From a virus: 36,298 bases of DNA. Both the position numbers and the translations under genes were made by a program. Positions 1 to 7,685 of this stretch are shown here, in pieces. A model generated the notes under the pieces. The model was given only the letters and a program-made list of their open reading frames with translations, was not told the DNA's origin and ran no database searches. Position 1 is the stretch's first letter. Each line of letters begins with the position of its first letter. The stretch is from positions 1 to 36,298 of IMG/VR virus record IMGVR_UViG_3300030329_006107. The stretch is one strand, 5' to 3'.

Positions 1-2186
1 GGAGCGATTATTTTAAGTGCGCACGAGCAGAAGCACAAGGACACGGACCAATTGCATATGCTGTTGAAACAAGAGATCTGGAAGATATTGATATAACTGA
101 CGATGAAATATTTGAAGATCGTGATCGCGGCATCGATGGAATTGAACCCGTTGCCCGCGTCCGTTTAAGAAAATTTACAGAAAAAGAATCAGGCTTTGAT
201 TTTGCAGTACCAGAGCAAAGAACTTATGGTACAAGTATTCCCGGCTTTGTAAAAAAAGTAACAGACTGGGCCAGAGAATCACAAGAGCCTATTTGGGAAA
301 ACTTCATTGATGAGAATTCTGGAAAAATAGATCCAAAGTTCCATAGTATGTTTTACAGAACAGGTGGATCTTACACAGATACATCTTCTTCATCCTTATT
401 CAATAAAATGTTCGAAGATTATGGAGCAAATTTTACAGGAACAGCCCCACATCGAGGAAGCGAAGAAGAATTTGGCGATGAAGGTGACGAATATGAACAA
501 GACTACGAGCGATTCCACGCAGAACTTCGAGATATAAGCGATGCAATAGAAAATGCAGAATATGATGTATCTCGCTTTAGAGATGTTGGACCAACCGGGG
601 AATCAGGATTTTATTTTAGTGGAGAAATCCAAAACGATGAATATATGGATATAGGCGATGAACCAGATGCATATTATAGCGGCGGAATGAACTTTAGTTT
701 TATAGAAGGTGAAGAAAGTTTGCCATCTGACTGGAGAGAGAAAGGAGAAATTGCTCAAGAAATTCATGAAATATTAGAGGCCGAGATTGGTATAGGCATA
801 ATGGAAGTCGATATTGACGATGTTGGAAACACCATAGAAGTAAGAGTAGAATTTGAACCTTCCGGCATATATGGTAGTATAGCCGACCAAATTCGAGAAT
901 TTGTTGGAGATATGGAAACGGTTTCGGAAGATTATAATAATCTGAAAGCTTCAATATATAACTATCTTGCAGAAAGTGGTTATGTTAATCCAACTGCAGC
1001 AACAACATTAACTAATAAACTAGCCGCAGGCGAACTAGAATTCAAACATTTCGAAATAACTCACGACAATGAAGGACACTACATCAGCCTCAAAGTCGAT
1101 GATGAAGACAAGCCAACAGGAGTTGACTTTCCTGCAAGAGTCGACACCTACAGAGCCCCAAAAACAACTGTCGGCCCTATTAGGAACCGCTTGTTAGAAT
1201 TAATGAGAGAAGCATATGGCGGAAGAGGATTAATTGCTACATCCAATAATCGTTATGGATTAGTGCAATCGAAACTATTCACAAGACAAGTTATAGACTT
1301 GCTAACTCCGGAGATTAACGCAATAGTTAAAGCCAATGCAGATCAACAGAAATTAGATCTGCAAGAAAACAGCTCTATAACGCCTCAAGCAATAGAAGCC
1401 CACCTCTTGCATGGATTTGTCCTAAAACTGCGTGAAATACAGCGTAAAGCCCCGATGCAGGGACATGGACGAAGGAAAGATGAAGTTCCTGGCCAAACTC
1501 CAGTATATGTTGATGTAGAAGAAATGCATTATTCTTTGGATGATGAAGATGAATTTGAAATAGTCGAACCTATTATTGCTTTCTTTGTTCATTTAGATAA
1601 GAATATTGATAAGCTGTTTAAAGCCATTACCGATGTACTTCAAACATTGGATGTTCAATATGGTAATAAAACAAAAGAAGGACAAAATCAAATTAACCAA
1701 ATTGTACAAATGGCTGATAACATAGCTGAATTTGTGAAAGAGAAAACCGGAGGCGGAGCTACATATGATGATGGAGCTAGAACTTATCGTGAAAAATTAC
1801 TTCAGGCATTAAAAAGAGCAAATTACATTCTAGCTAAATTAACATCTCCAGGAGATCAATCATATATTTCAATGTTTACGGGTATTGAAACTCAATATCC
1901 TTTGAGAATAGGTGATGCAGAAAGATTCAAAAAGATTATTACCATGATGCAACGTGATCATGCGGAGATGAATGCATATTGGAAAAAGTTGACACCAGAA
2001 GATCTCGAAAAACCTTTAGAACAAGAAGTAGAGGCACATAAGCCAGCAGATGATAGAGACGATGGTTGGCAACCAGGAATGCCAGTAACAGAATCGTTGG
2101 CCAATAAATTAAGAAGTTATTTGAGCGAAGTTAAACCACTAACACTATCTGAAAAATTAACAAGGTATTTGAATGAAAATAAGTAA
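1..2186 (+). CDS. Large acidic phage protein, 3' part only
   Basis: The frame is already open at base 3, so the gene begins left of the window. About 728 residues are visible, ending at TAA 2184-2186. The ATG at 348 is internal and has no reason to be the true start. The protein is rich in Asp and Glu, especially residues encoded at 440-720. It shows no membrane segment, signal peptide or catalytic motif that I recognise. Its last 30 residues hold a short Leu/Lys/Ser helix pattern (ANKLRSYLSEVKPL). It overlaps the next gene by 14 bases, so the two are probably co-transcribed. Size and composition would suit a virion or head-associated protein, but that is a guess and the function is unknown. 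Confidence 0.8.
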   Translation, partial: SDYFKCARAEAQGHGPIAYAVETRDLEDIDITDDEIFEDRDRGIDGIEPVARVRLRKFTEKESGFDFAVPEQRTYGTSIPGFVKKVTDWARESQEPIWENFIDENSGKIDPKFHSMFYRTGGSYTDTSSSSLFNKMFEDYGANFTGTAPHRGSEEEFGDEGDEYEQDYERFHAELRDISDAIENAEYDVSRFRDVGPTGESGFYFSGEIQNDEYMDIGDEPDAYYSGGMNFSFIEGEESLPSDWREKGEIAQEIHEILEAEIGIGIMEVDIDDVGNTIEVRVEFEPSGIYGSIADQIREFVGDMETVSEDYNNLKASIYNYLAESGYVNPTAATTLTNKLAAGELEFKHFEITHDNEGHYISLKVDDEDKPTGVDFPARVDTYRAPKTTVGPIRNRLLELMREAYGGRGLIATSNNRYGLVQSKLFTRQVIDLLTPEINAIVKANADQQKLDLQENSSITPQAIEAHLLHGFVLKLREIQRKAPMQGHGRRKDEVPGQTPVYVDVEEMHYSLDDEDEFEIVEPIIAFFVHLDKNIDKLFKAITDVLQTLDVQYGNKTKEGQNQINQIVQMADNIAEFVKEKTGGGATYDDGARTYREKLLQALKRANYILAKLTSPGDQSYISMFTGIETQYPLRIGDAERFKKIITMMQRDHAEMNAYWKKLTPEDLEKPLEQEVEAHKPADDRDDGWQPGMPVTESLANKLRSYLSEVKPLTLSEKLTRYLNENK

Positions 2187-2664
2187 TCCTCGTTTAAAGA
2201 AAACTATTGCTTTTATAAAAGAATACCGTCATCTTATTTATATGTATATCATATATGCAGCAGTATTGACTTTTATCTTTTCACAAAATAGTTGCACTCC
2301 TGGTAAATTAAAATACAGATCATTAATAAAAGGCGGAAAAATTTACGTAACAATACGAGTCACACTTTATGCAACGCCTGAGTGTTATTATTGTGACGTG
2401 GCCAGAAATTTTCTTAAAAGAAACCAAATAAGATTCATTGAAAAAAACTTTGATAATCCTAAAGATCGTCAAGAATTATTTGATATTGCGGACAAAATAA
2501 AATTTGATAAGAAAAAATTAGATGGAGTTCCTACTTTTGTATTCGAAACAAAAGATAATACATCGATTATTGTAGGCTATAGCAACGCAGAATTATTGTG
2601 GATATTAAAGAAAGAAGCATCTATGAAAAAATGTTTTTTAAGAAAAAAAGCTTTTTTTGATTGA
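2173..2664 (+). CDS. Membrane-anchored glutaredoxin/thioredoxin-like protein
   Basis: A 163-residue protein with a basic N-terminus, one hydrophobic segment at about residues 20-40, then a glutaredoxin-like domain. The domain shows a CYYC redox motif (Cys71 and Cys74) at the start of its first helix and a GVPTF cis-proline motif further on, both typical of the thioredoxin fold. Glutaredoxins reduce disulfides with glutathione or deliver electrons to ribonucleotide reductase. Phage versions are usually soluble, so the N-terminal anchor is unusual. The start at 2173 follows an AAGG ribosome-binding site and overlaps the upstream gene by 14 bases. No cysteine with a good lipobox is present, so a transmembrane anchor is more likely than a lipid anchor. 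Which side of the membrane the domain faces cannot be told with certainty. Confidence 0.75.
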   Translation: MKISNPRLKKTIAFIKEYRHLIYMYIIYAAVLTFIFSQNSCTPGKLKYRSLIKGGKIYVTIRVTLYATPECYYCDVARNFLKRNQIRFIEKNFDNPKDRQELFDIADKIKFDKKKLDGVPTFVFETKDNTSIIVGYSNAELLWILKKEASMKKCFLRKKAFFD

Positions 2665-2688
2665 CTTTGCTAAAAAAGTATGTATACT
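2661..2688 (+). promoter_or_regulatory. Sigma70-type promoter, TTGACT-16-TATACT
   Basis: TTGACT at 2661-2666 and TATACT at 2683-2688 are separated by 16 bases. Each box differs from consensus at one position. A perfect A/T palindrome at 2643-2658 lies just upstream, where an UP element or curved tract would be expected. The -35 box overlaps the stop codon of the preceding gene. The predicted transcription start is near 2695, exactly the ATG of the next gene. This is the best host-type promoter I see in the window. Confidence 0.65.
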
Positions 2689-2694
2689 ACCTAC

Positions 2695-3210
2695 ATGAAT
2701 ATATTTGCAATAGAAGGTAATATTAATACTGGTGAAGTTGACTGGATTGCTTCTGCTAAATCTCAAGATAATTATCGTGTTGTTAAAATGATTTTAGAAA
2801 GCTGTCAAATCTTATCAACAGTTCTCAATGAGCAAGGAATAAACGCACCTTATCGCTCTTTTAATCCAAAACATCCATCGTGTCTGTGGGCCGCAGAAAG
2901 TTCTGATAACTTTGAAAATTTAGTCAAACATTGTGCATCGATGATCGATGAATATCATGAGCGCTTTGGTAAAATTCACAAATGTAAAGCAGTTCTCAAA
3001 AAAATTGTAGAATTATATGATGCCAGTCGATTTCCGACAGATAAACCAACACCAATAAGAATGGCAATGCCAGAGGTTTACAAGACTGATAATCCTGTGT
3101 TATCATATAGAAAATATTATGCTAGCAAACCTCGCATGCGATATCCAGAAGGTAAAGTTCCTTCGTGGTTCCGTGAGTTTAGAGGAAACAAGGATTTTCA
3201 AATCGTATGA
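2695..3210 (+). CDS. Conserved phage protein of unknown function (MNIF family)
   Basis: A 171-residue protein whose pattern recurs in many marine phages: an MNIF start, a Lys-Met-Ile-Leu-Glu helix followed by an LST segment, an HPSCLWA motif, an EYHERFGKIHK stretch, and a C-terminal YRKYY region followed by PSWF. I know of no established function for it. I place the start at 2695 because homologous proteins begin MNIF, and because the in-frame ATG at 2680 lies inside the -10 box of the promoter. With that start the mRNA would be nearly leaderless, and there is no Shine-Dalgarno sequence. The stop overlaps the next ATG (ATGA). Confidence 0.8.
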   Translation: MNIFAIEGNINTGEVDWIASAKSQDNYRVVKMILESCQILSTVLNEQGINAPYRSFNPKHPSCLWAAESSDNFENLVKHCASMIDEYHERFGKIHKCKAVLKKIVELYDASRFPTDKPTPIRMAMPEVYKTDNPVLSYRKYYASKPRMRYPEGKVPSWFREFRGNKDFQIV

Positions 3211-3386
3211 AATTAAGTTATAAAACAAGAGATACTTTATTAAAAATTGGTTTTATTTTATCATTAGTTATTTTCGTTTTAGGTATTGGATACTCATATG
3301 TTCAATGTCAAAATACATTTGTGGAAAATGTATTAAGTGAAACACCAGAAAGCCTAGAAGAATCAATTAAAGCAAAAACGAAATAA
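3207..3386 (+). CDS. Small single-pass membrane protein, 59 aa
   Basis: The ATG overlaps the upstream TGA, so translation is likely coupled. The product has a basic N-terminus, one strongly hydrophobic segment at about residues 13-31 (IGFILSLVIFVLGIGYSYV) and a short acidic or polar C-terminal tail. This predicts an N-in, C-out inner-membrane protein. Small proteins of this shape in phages can be spanins, holins or inhibitors, but no lysis gene is adjacent and no function can be assigned. Confidence 0.6.
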   Translation: MKLSYKTRDTLLKIGFILSLVIFVLGIGYSYVQCQNTFVENVLSETPESLEESIKAKTK

Positions 3387-3410
3387 ATCAATTCACTAAT
3401 TATAATTAAG

Positions 3411-3566
3411 ATGTATGATATAGTAGAAGAGCTGGCTTCAGAGAACGATCGTTTAAAAAAAGAAATTTTATATTTAAAAGATTTAATTAAATCACTTAAA
3501 CTACACCTTGCTGAAATTAAATCTGATTTAATAGTTGAAAAAGCATTCAAAAGAGGAAAACCATGA
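3411..3566 (+). CDS. Short coiled-coil protein, 51 aa
   Basis: A 51-residue frame whose stop overlaps the next ATG (ATGA at 3563). It is almost entirely a predicted coiled coil, with leucines and isoleucines at heptad spacing through residues 8-45 and charged residues between them. The ribosome-binding site is weak (TTAAG just before the ATG). Codon use and tight packing match the neighbours, which argues for a real gene. A small oligomerising or scaffold-like role is conceivable, but nothing shows it. Confidence 0.5.
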   Translation: MYDIVEELASENDRLKKEILYLKDLIKSLKLHLAEIKSDLIVEKAFKRGKP

Positions 3567-3838
3567 CAGAAAAAAAAGTTGTTGAAGGACACCCATGGAC
3601 AAATGCCGGGTTTTTTAACACATACGAATTAGCGAAAGAAAAAGTAATAAAAATTAAAGAAAATAATAATTTGCAAACAAAAATTCGTAGAAGATCAAAT
3701 GGAATGTTTCTTGTAAAATACCGTCAGGACCCAGCTCTTGTAAAGGAGAAGGAGATTAAAAATGTCAAAAAAAGTACAAAATCTCGTAAAAGAAATACAA
3801 ACAAACGAGAACCTAAATTCGATGCGTCAAGTATTTGA
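3563..3838 (+). CDS. Small basic hypothetical protein, 91 aa
   Basis: A 91-residue lysine-rich protein. Residues 8-57 look like a small folded domain, with a GHPWTNAGFF segment and an SNGMFLVKYR strand. After residue 65 the tail is nearly all Lys, Arg, Ser, Thr and Asn. It starts at an ATG overlapping the preceding TGA, behind an AAGAGG ribosome-binding site. Its last 77 bases overlap the next gene in another frame, which is long for this genome. A nucleic-acid-binding role would suit the basic tail but is not shown. Confidence 0.6.
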   Translation: MTEKKVVEGHPWTNAGFFNTYELAKEKVIKIKENNNLQTKIRRRSNGMFLVKYRQDPALVKEKEIKNVKKSTKSRKRNTNKREPKFDASSI

Positions 3839-3950
3839 GCGCTACCCTTATTTGGGGGAATTATATTATAAAGAGTTACAAGGTGAAGAAGTAGATCTCA
3901 CCGAATTTAACAAAAAACTAAAAGAAAAGAAAAATTTATTATTGGGGTAA
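3762..3950 (+). CDS. Small charged hypothetical protein, 62 aa
   Basis: A 62-residue, mostly helical, charged protein with a Tyr-rich middle (RYPYLGELYYKEL). The start is well supported by a strong purine-rich Shine-Dalgarno (AAGGAGAAGGAG) ending about 7 bases before the ATG. It overlaps the upstream gene by 77 bases in a different frame and ends 3 bases before the next start. Function unknown. Confidence 0.65.
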   Translation: MSKKVQNLVKEIQTNENLNSMRQVFERYPYLGELYYKELQGEEVDLTEFNKKLKEKKNLLLG

Positions 3951-3953
3951 AAT

Positions 3954-4202
3954 ATGAGCGCATTATCAATATTGAACGCAGTTAGACAACGTTTTAAAGC
4001 ACAAGAATCAACCGCAGTGGCCACTCTTGAACTATATGTTAACAAATCCGCTGCTATTGCTGATCATTCTGATATAATTGGTGAAGTTGAAAAGCAAGTA
4101 CGAATACTAACCGAAGCTAGAGATTGCTTGGCCGTGATAGAATCCGTAATGCCCGACACGGCGCAGCCAACAACTAATCAAGTCCAAGAAGGTGAAGTTT
4201 AG
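3954..4202 (+). CDS. Small helical phage protein, 82 aa
   Basis: An 82-residue protein, mainly alpha-helical through residues 3-65 with Ala/Leu/Ile spacing suggesting a helical hairpin, then a polar tail. It starts 3 bases after the previous stop, preceded by GGGG. Its last 29 bases overlap the 3' end of the convergent protease gene on the other strand. It is the last of the rightward run of small genes. No function recognised. Confidence 0.65.
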   Translation: MSALSILNAVRQRFKAQESTAVATLELYVNKSAAIADHSDIIGEVEKQVRILTEARDCLAVIESVMPDTAQPTTNQVQEGEV

Positions 4203-4923
4203 ATTCTTCTTTAATTTCTGTTAAGAATGTTTTTAGTTGTTCATGTGTGGCTGAAAAAGAAACGTGATGAAAATTTCTATGTACGGAATGAACCATGCCA
4301 ACCAACTCACCATCTGAATTAACTATAGGAGAGCCGGATGAGCCTGGATATACGGGAATTGTATAAAGAGCATACACTCCATAAAAAATGCCGGCATACA
4401 TCCCCTCAAACAGCGGCACAACTCCTGGGTTAAATACTCCTGCAGGGGCCGCAAAATTAAAATATTTTTTATTTTTTTCTGGCGGATCTTTGGCTAAAAC
4501 TAAAGTAGGGATGCTAAGTCTCTCCTTTTTGCCTTTTAATAGACATAAATCACCTTCTGTATTTTGTTTTACAATCTCTAAATCATATTGTTCACCTGAA
4601 TTATCGACAGCAGATATTTTAATGGTGGGGGTAAACCCAAGTTTTTCTGCGGGCCCGATAATATCAGAATAATCACAAACATGATTTGCTGTTAAAATAT
4701 GAGGTTGTCCTTTATAAATAACACCAGCACCAGATGCAACTGATCCAGCATTTAATTTTTGGTTATAACCATCAACAGTCTTAACCAAGGTTATCATTAC
4801 ATCCATTTTTACAAAAGTGTTCTTTACTTTAGATGGATTTGATAGTACACTATTGTGTGCACAAGAAACAGTAAAAAAAACTAAAATTGCTAGTAAGCTA
4901 GCTTTCAATGTTTTCAAATTCAT
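4174..4923 (-). CDS. Lipoprotein trypsin-like serine protease
   Basis: The only convincing minus-strand gene, 249 residues. The N-terminus is a bacterial lipoprotein signal: Lys at residues 4 and 7, a hydrophobic core at 9-18, and a lipobox-like TVSC with Cys21. The mature part has the chymotrypsin/trypsin (S1-like) triad in order: His81 in TANHVCD, Asp125 in EGDLCLL, and Ser196 in YPGSSGSP, the oxyanion-hole motif. It should be exported, lipid-anchored and active in the periplasm or at the outer membrane. It is transcribed against all its neighbours and overlaps 3954-4202 tail to tail, which marks it as an accessory (moron) gene. No Shine-Dalgarno or clear promoter is visible in the 52 bases before it. 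The substrate is unknown; host surface proteins or superinfecting phages are possible targets. Confidence 0.85.
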   Translation of the reverse strand: MNLKTLKASLLAILVFFTVSCAHNSVLSNPSKVKNTFVKMDVMITLVKTVDGYNQKLNAGSVASGAGVIYKGQPHILTANHVCDYSDIIGPAEKLGFTPTIKISAVDNSGEQYDLEIVKQNTEGDLCLLKGKKERLSIPTLVLAKDPPEKNKKYFNFAAPAGVFNPGVVPLFEGMYAGIFYGVYALYTIPVYPGSSGSPIVNSDGELVGMVHSVHRNFHHVSFSATHEQLKTFLTEIKEESKLHLLGLD

Positions 4924-4975
4924 ACTAGTAACTATGATGTAAAAGACTAATTACTGATATTAAGGCTAAATTTTT

Positions 4976-6283
4976 ATGAAAAGAATATATGTTCTCGATA
5001 CAAATGTTCTGTTAACAGACCATCAATCGATATACGGATATGGTAACAACGACATCATAATTCCTCTTAAAGTTCTCGAAGAAATTGACAAACACAAAAA
5101 ACGACATGACGGTGTTGGTTCTAATGCTAGAGGAATTATAAGAACTTTGGATGGACTCCGGGCAAGTGGTAATTTGCACAAAGGAGTCAGGTTGAGAAAA
5201 AAGCTTGGAATTGTCTCTGTAAAAGGTTTTGATTCTAAATATTTTCCACCAGATTTAGATAGAAACGATTCAGACAACCAAATTATATGTACTGCTTTAA
5301 CTGAAAAAGTTACGACCAAAAGAAAGGTTATTGTTGTTTCTAGAGATATCAATATGCGTGTCAAGTGTGATTCTTTAGGTGTATTATGTGAAGATTATGC
5401 CTCTGAAAGGGTTGTTCAAGACACTTCGAAGCTCTACACTGGGTTCAACCTTCATTTGGTCGACGATCAAGTTGTAGACCAATTTTATGCTGGTGAGGAC
5501 GTTTATATTGATGAAGAAGAAATCAAATTAGCACCACATCAGTTTGTAATGCTGGTTTCTAACCAAAATGAAAAGAAAACTGCTCTTGCTAAATTTACGG
5601 ATTATAATACTCCAGTTAGAAAAGTTAATGACTATCAGAAAAATGGTATATGGGGCTTGCGTCCTAGAAATAAAGAACAGCAGTTTGCTTTAGATTTGTT
5701 AATGGATGAGAACATTAATATTGTTACAATTATTGGCAAAGCCGGATCTGGTAAATCTTTGATGGCCATCGCGTCTGGTTTAGAGCAAGTAGTAGAAACT
5801 GGTCGTTATAAAAAAATGGTTGTCTCTCGTCCGGTTGAGCCCATGGGGAAAGATATTGGATTTTTGCCTGGTACAATGGAAGAAAAGATGAGACCATGGT
5901 TGATGCCTATACAAGATAATCTAGAATTCTTGATGAATGGACAACATGATAATATGGAACATCTTTTTGAGGATAAAACAATAGAAATCGAGGCTCTTAC
6001 TTATATTAGAGGTCGATCAATATCAAAGGCTTTTATTATTATCGACGAAGCTCAGAATTTAACAACTCACGAACTTAAGACTATTATTACAAGAGTTGGA
6101 GAAGGAAGCAAAGTTATCCTCACCGGTGATATTGAACAAATCGACAATGTCTATATTGATTCAACGTCAAATGGATTATCTTATGCAGTTGAAAAATTCA
6201 AGACATATGATATATCCGGACATGTAACACTACAAAAAGGTGAGCGATCTAAGATTGCTACATTAGCAGCTAAAATTTTGTGA
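4976..6283 (+). CDS. phoH: PIN-PhoH protein (PhoH2 type)
   Basis: A 435-residue protein with two domains. Residues 1-150 form a PIN ribonuclease-like domain with conserved acids: Asp8 in VLDTNVLL, an EEIDKH motif, DSDNQI and SRDIN. Residues 225-435 form a PhoH ATPase with Walker A GKAGSGKS at 254-261 and Walker B IIIDEAQN around Asp357-Glu358. This is the architecture of Bacillus YlaK and mycobacterial PhoH2, where ATP-dependent RNA unwinding and cleavage have been reported. phoH is one of the commonest auxiliary genes of marine phages, and its role during infection is still debated. The start is 52 bases from the divergent protease start. The ribosome-binding site is weak (AAGG about 12 bases upstream). 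Confidence 0.92.
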   Translation: MKRIYVLDTNVLLTDHQSIYGYGNNDIIIPLKVLEEIDKHKKRHDGVGSNARGIIRTLDGLRASGNLHKGVRLRKKLGIVSVKGFDSKYFPPDLDRNDSDNQIICTALTEKVTTKRKVIVVSRDINMRVKCDSLGVLCEDYASERVVQDTSKLYTGFNLHLVDDQVVDQFYAGEDVYIDEEEIKLAPHQFVMLVSNQNEKKTALAKFTDYNTPVRKVNDYQKNGIWGLRPRNKEQQFALDLLMDENINIVTIIGKAGSGKSLMAIASGLEQVVETGRYKKMVVSRPVEPMGKDIGFLPGTMEEKMRPWLMPIQDNLEFLMNGQHDNMEHLFEDKTIEIEALTYIRGRSISKAFIIIDEAQNLTTHELKTIITRVGEGSKVILTGDIEQIDNVYIDSTSNGLSYAVEKFKTYDISGHVTLQKGERSKIATLAAKIL

Positions 6284-6288
6284 TTAAC

Positions 6289-6316
6289 TTTACTTATTTT
6301 TTGTTGTTATTATATT
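6289..6316 (+). promoter_or_regulatory. Candidate sigma70-type promoter
   Basis: TTTACT at 6289-6294 and TATATT at 6311-6316 are separated by 16 bases, in one of the few real intergenic gaps (6284-6333). If used, the transcript would begin near 6323, just at the AAAAGGAG ribosome-binding site of the next gene. The match is moderate and A/T-rich sequence yields such matches by chance. Confidence 0.3.
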
Positions 6317-6333
6317 ATATAAAAGGAGAAATT

Positions 6334-6639
6334 ATGAGTGTGAAAGATGAAACTAACAACTCTTTGCTACAAGAAACCGTGGTAGAAGATGATGCAACTC
6401 CATTAAAGAAAATGATTGTCGAATATGTTGGCAATAAAGTTAAGCCGGAAAGTAATGAGGTTACACTAGAAATGGTTGTTAACGAACTAGCCAACGAATT
6501 TGAAGAATTAGTTTTGCCCCTGGCCGAAGAGAATTGGATTCGTGGTTATCATCAAGCTATGGAAGATATGACAGAAGGGGAAAAGTTATATCAAGAGCAA
6601 TTAGAAAAACATAATAACGATCAAAATGACGAGGAATAA
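6334..6639 (+). CDS. Small acidic hypothetical phage protein, 101 aa
   Basis: A 101-residue acidic protein. I chose the ATG at 6334 because it follows a strong AAAAGGAG site. The frame is open back to a GTG at 6280, but that extension is hydrophobic and has no ribosome-binding site. The central region (ELANEFEELVLPLAEENWI, then RGYHQAMED) is a helical pattern I associate with conserved marine phage proteins of unknown function. The C-terminus is polar and acidic. It overlaps the next gene by 14 bases. Confidence 0.75.
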   Translation: MSVKDETNNSLLQETVVEDDATPLKKMIVEYVGNKVKPESNEVTLEMVVNELANEFEELVLPLAEENWIRGYHQAMEDMTEGEKLYQEQLEKHNNDQNDEE

Positions 6640-7324
6640 CTTAACTAGGTTTATAAAAAACTCTCAAAGTGAAAGTGTGAATAAGATAGGCGAATATAGG
6701 TTAACAAGAAGTGTTAACATATTCGTTTTAGAAACACTACCAGAAAACATTAATATACAAAATGTAATATCTTATTTGAGAACAAACGTTCCGTCTTATT
6801 ATTTGAATCTAGTTGACGTTATATATGTTGGACATACTCCAGAATTTGAAGAAAGGAAAATCAATGCAATGGTAAAAGACGGAGCTTTATACATAACCAG
6901 CCAGCAAAGTAATGAATTAGATATGATCGATGATATTGTTCACGAAGTAGCTCATTTAGTAGAAGAAAGATTCAGGGAAGAAGTGTATGGCGATGATGAG
7001 ATTAAAGATGAATTTTTAAGAAAAAGAACTGTTCTTCGAAGGGTTTTAAAATATGAAAATTATGTTGTCGATGATCATGACTTCACAAAAATTGAATATG
7101 ATCAAGAATTTGATTTCTTCTTAAAAGATAAAGTAGGATATCAAAAATTAAGAATATTCGCCCAGAATATCTTTGCTTCGCCATATGCGGCCACCTCACT
7201 ACGTGAATACTTTGCAGATGGGTTTGAAGATTTTTATCTAGGCAGAAAACTAAATCTAAACAAGATTAGTCCAGTATTATATAATAAGTTGGAGGATTTA
7301 AACAATGAAATTCAAAATTACTGA
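6626..7324 (+). CDS. Zinc metallopeptidase, lethal-factor-like gluzincin
   Basis: A 232-residue protein with a HEVAH zinc motif (His106, Glu107, His110) and, 84 residues later, an REYFADGF motif whose Glu194 would be the third zinc ligand. A glutamate ligand followed by Phe-Ala-acid is characteristic of the anthrax lethal factor-like catalytic domain (M34/ATLF group). There is no signal peptide or membrane segment, so it should act in the cytoplasm or inside the virion. It overlaps the acidic gene before it and the basic-tailed gene after it, so the three may be co-expressed. Possible roles are cleavage of a host regulator or processing of a phage structural protein. The substrate cannot be read from the sequence. 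Confidence 0.8.
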   Translation: MTRNNLTRFIKNSQSESVNKIGEYRLTRSVNIFVLETLPENINIQNVISYLRTNVPSYYLNLVDVIYVGHTPEFEERKINAMVKDGALYITSQQSNELDMIDDIVHEVAHLVEERFREEVYGDDEIKDEFLRKRTVLRRVLKYENYVVDDHDFTKIEYDQEFDFFLKDKVGYQKLRIFAQNIFASPYAATSLREYFADGFEDFYLGRKLNLNKISPVLYNKLEDLNNEIQNY

Positions 7325-7682
7325 ACAAAACAATACAGTCACCTTGAACGTAAAATTAACCAAGAGTGAAATTAAAAGCGAATCGACCGTGAACTATGGT
7401 TGGCGATCAGCAAAAGAAAAACTAGAACAGGAAGGTTATAATTTAGGAAAGATGCTAGAATATACCACTTTAATGAATAAATTTTCTGTTTATGAAGGAG
7501 ATTTCATTTTTGCCCTGCGATCAGCTTCAAATGCAAATGTTTCACCCGCACCAAAAACTGCTCCTGCGCCAACATTAAAAGTTGACAAAAAAGAAACGGT
7601 TCCTACGTTAAAAGAGGAAGTTAAAAGTCCTCCTCGGCCAACGACAAAGAGCACAAGAAGGACTTCTAGAAAAAAGAAGTAA
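7305..7682 (+). CDS. Hypothetical protein with Pro/Lys-rich basic tail, 125 aa
   Basis: A 125-residue protein. Residues 1-75 look folded (beta-rich N-terminus, a helix, and an FSVYEGDFIFAL segment). From about residue 80 onward it is low-complexity Ala/Pro/Thr/Lys, ending in a strongly basic stretch of Lys, Arg, Thr and Ser. A GGAGG ribosome-binding site lies about 8 bases before the ATG, inside the metallopeptidase gene, and the frames overlap by 20 bases. The basic tail would suit DNA or RNA binding. Function unknown. Confidence 0.7.
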   Translation: MKFKITEQNNTVTLNVKLTKSEIKSESTVNYGWRSAKEKLEQEGYNLGKMLEYTTLMNKFSVYEGDFIFALRSASNANVSPAPKTAPAPTLKVDKKETVPTLKEEVKSPPRPTTKSTRRTSRKKK

Positions 7683-7685
7683 AAC

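Noticed and set aside
348-350. ATG as the start of the first gene
   Set aside because: The same frame is open upstream to the window edge with matching composition, so this is an internal methionine.
2643-2658. Perfect A/T palindrome around GC as an intrinsic terminator
   Set aside because: The stem has only two G-C pairs and no loop. Its position just before the -35 box fits an A/T-rich upstream promoter element better.
4713-4720. Exact TATAAATA, the T4 late promoter sequence, pointing right
   Set aside because: It lies inside the protease gene, antisense to it and about 250 bases from PhoH. Several such 8-mers are expected by chance in AT-rich DNA of this length.
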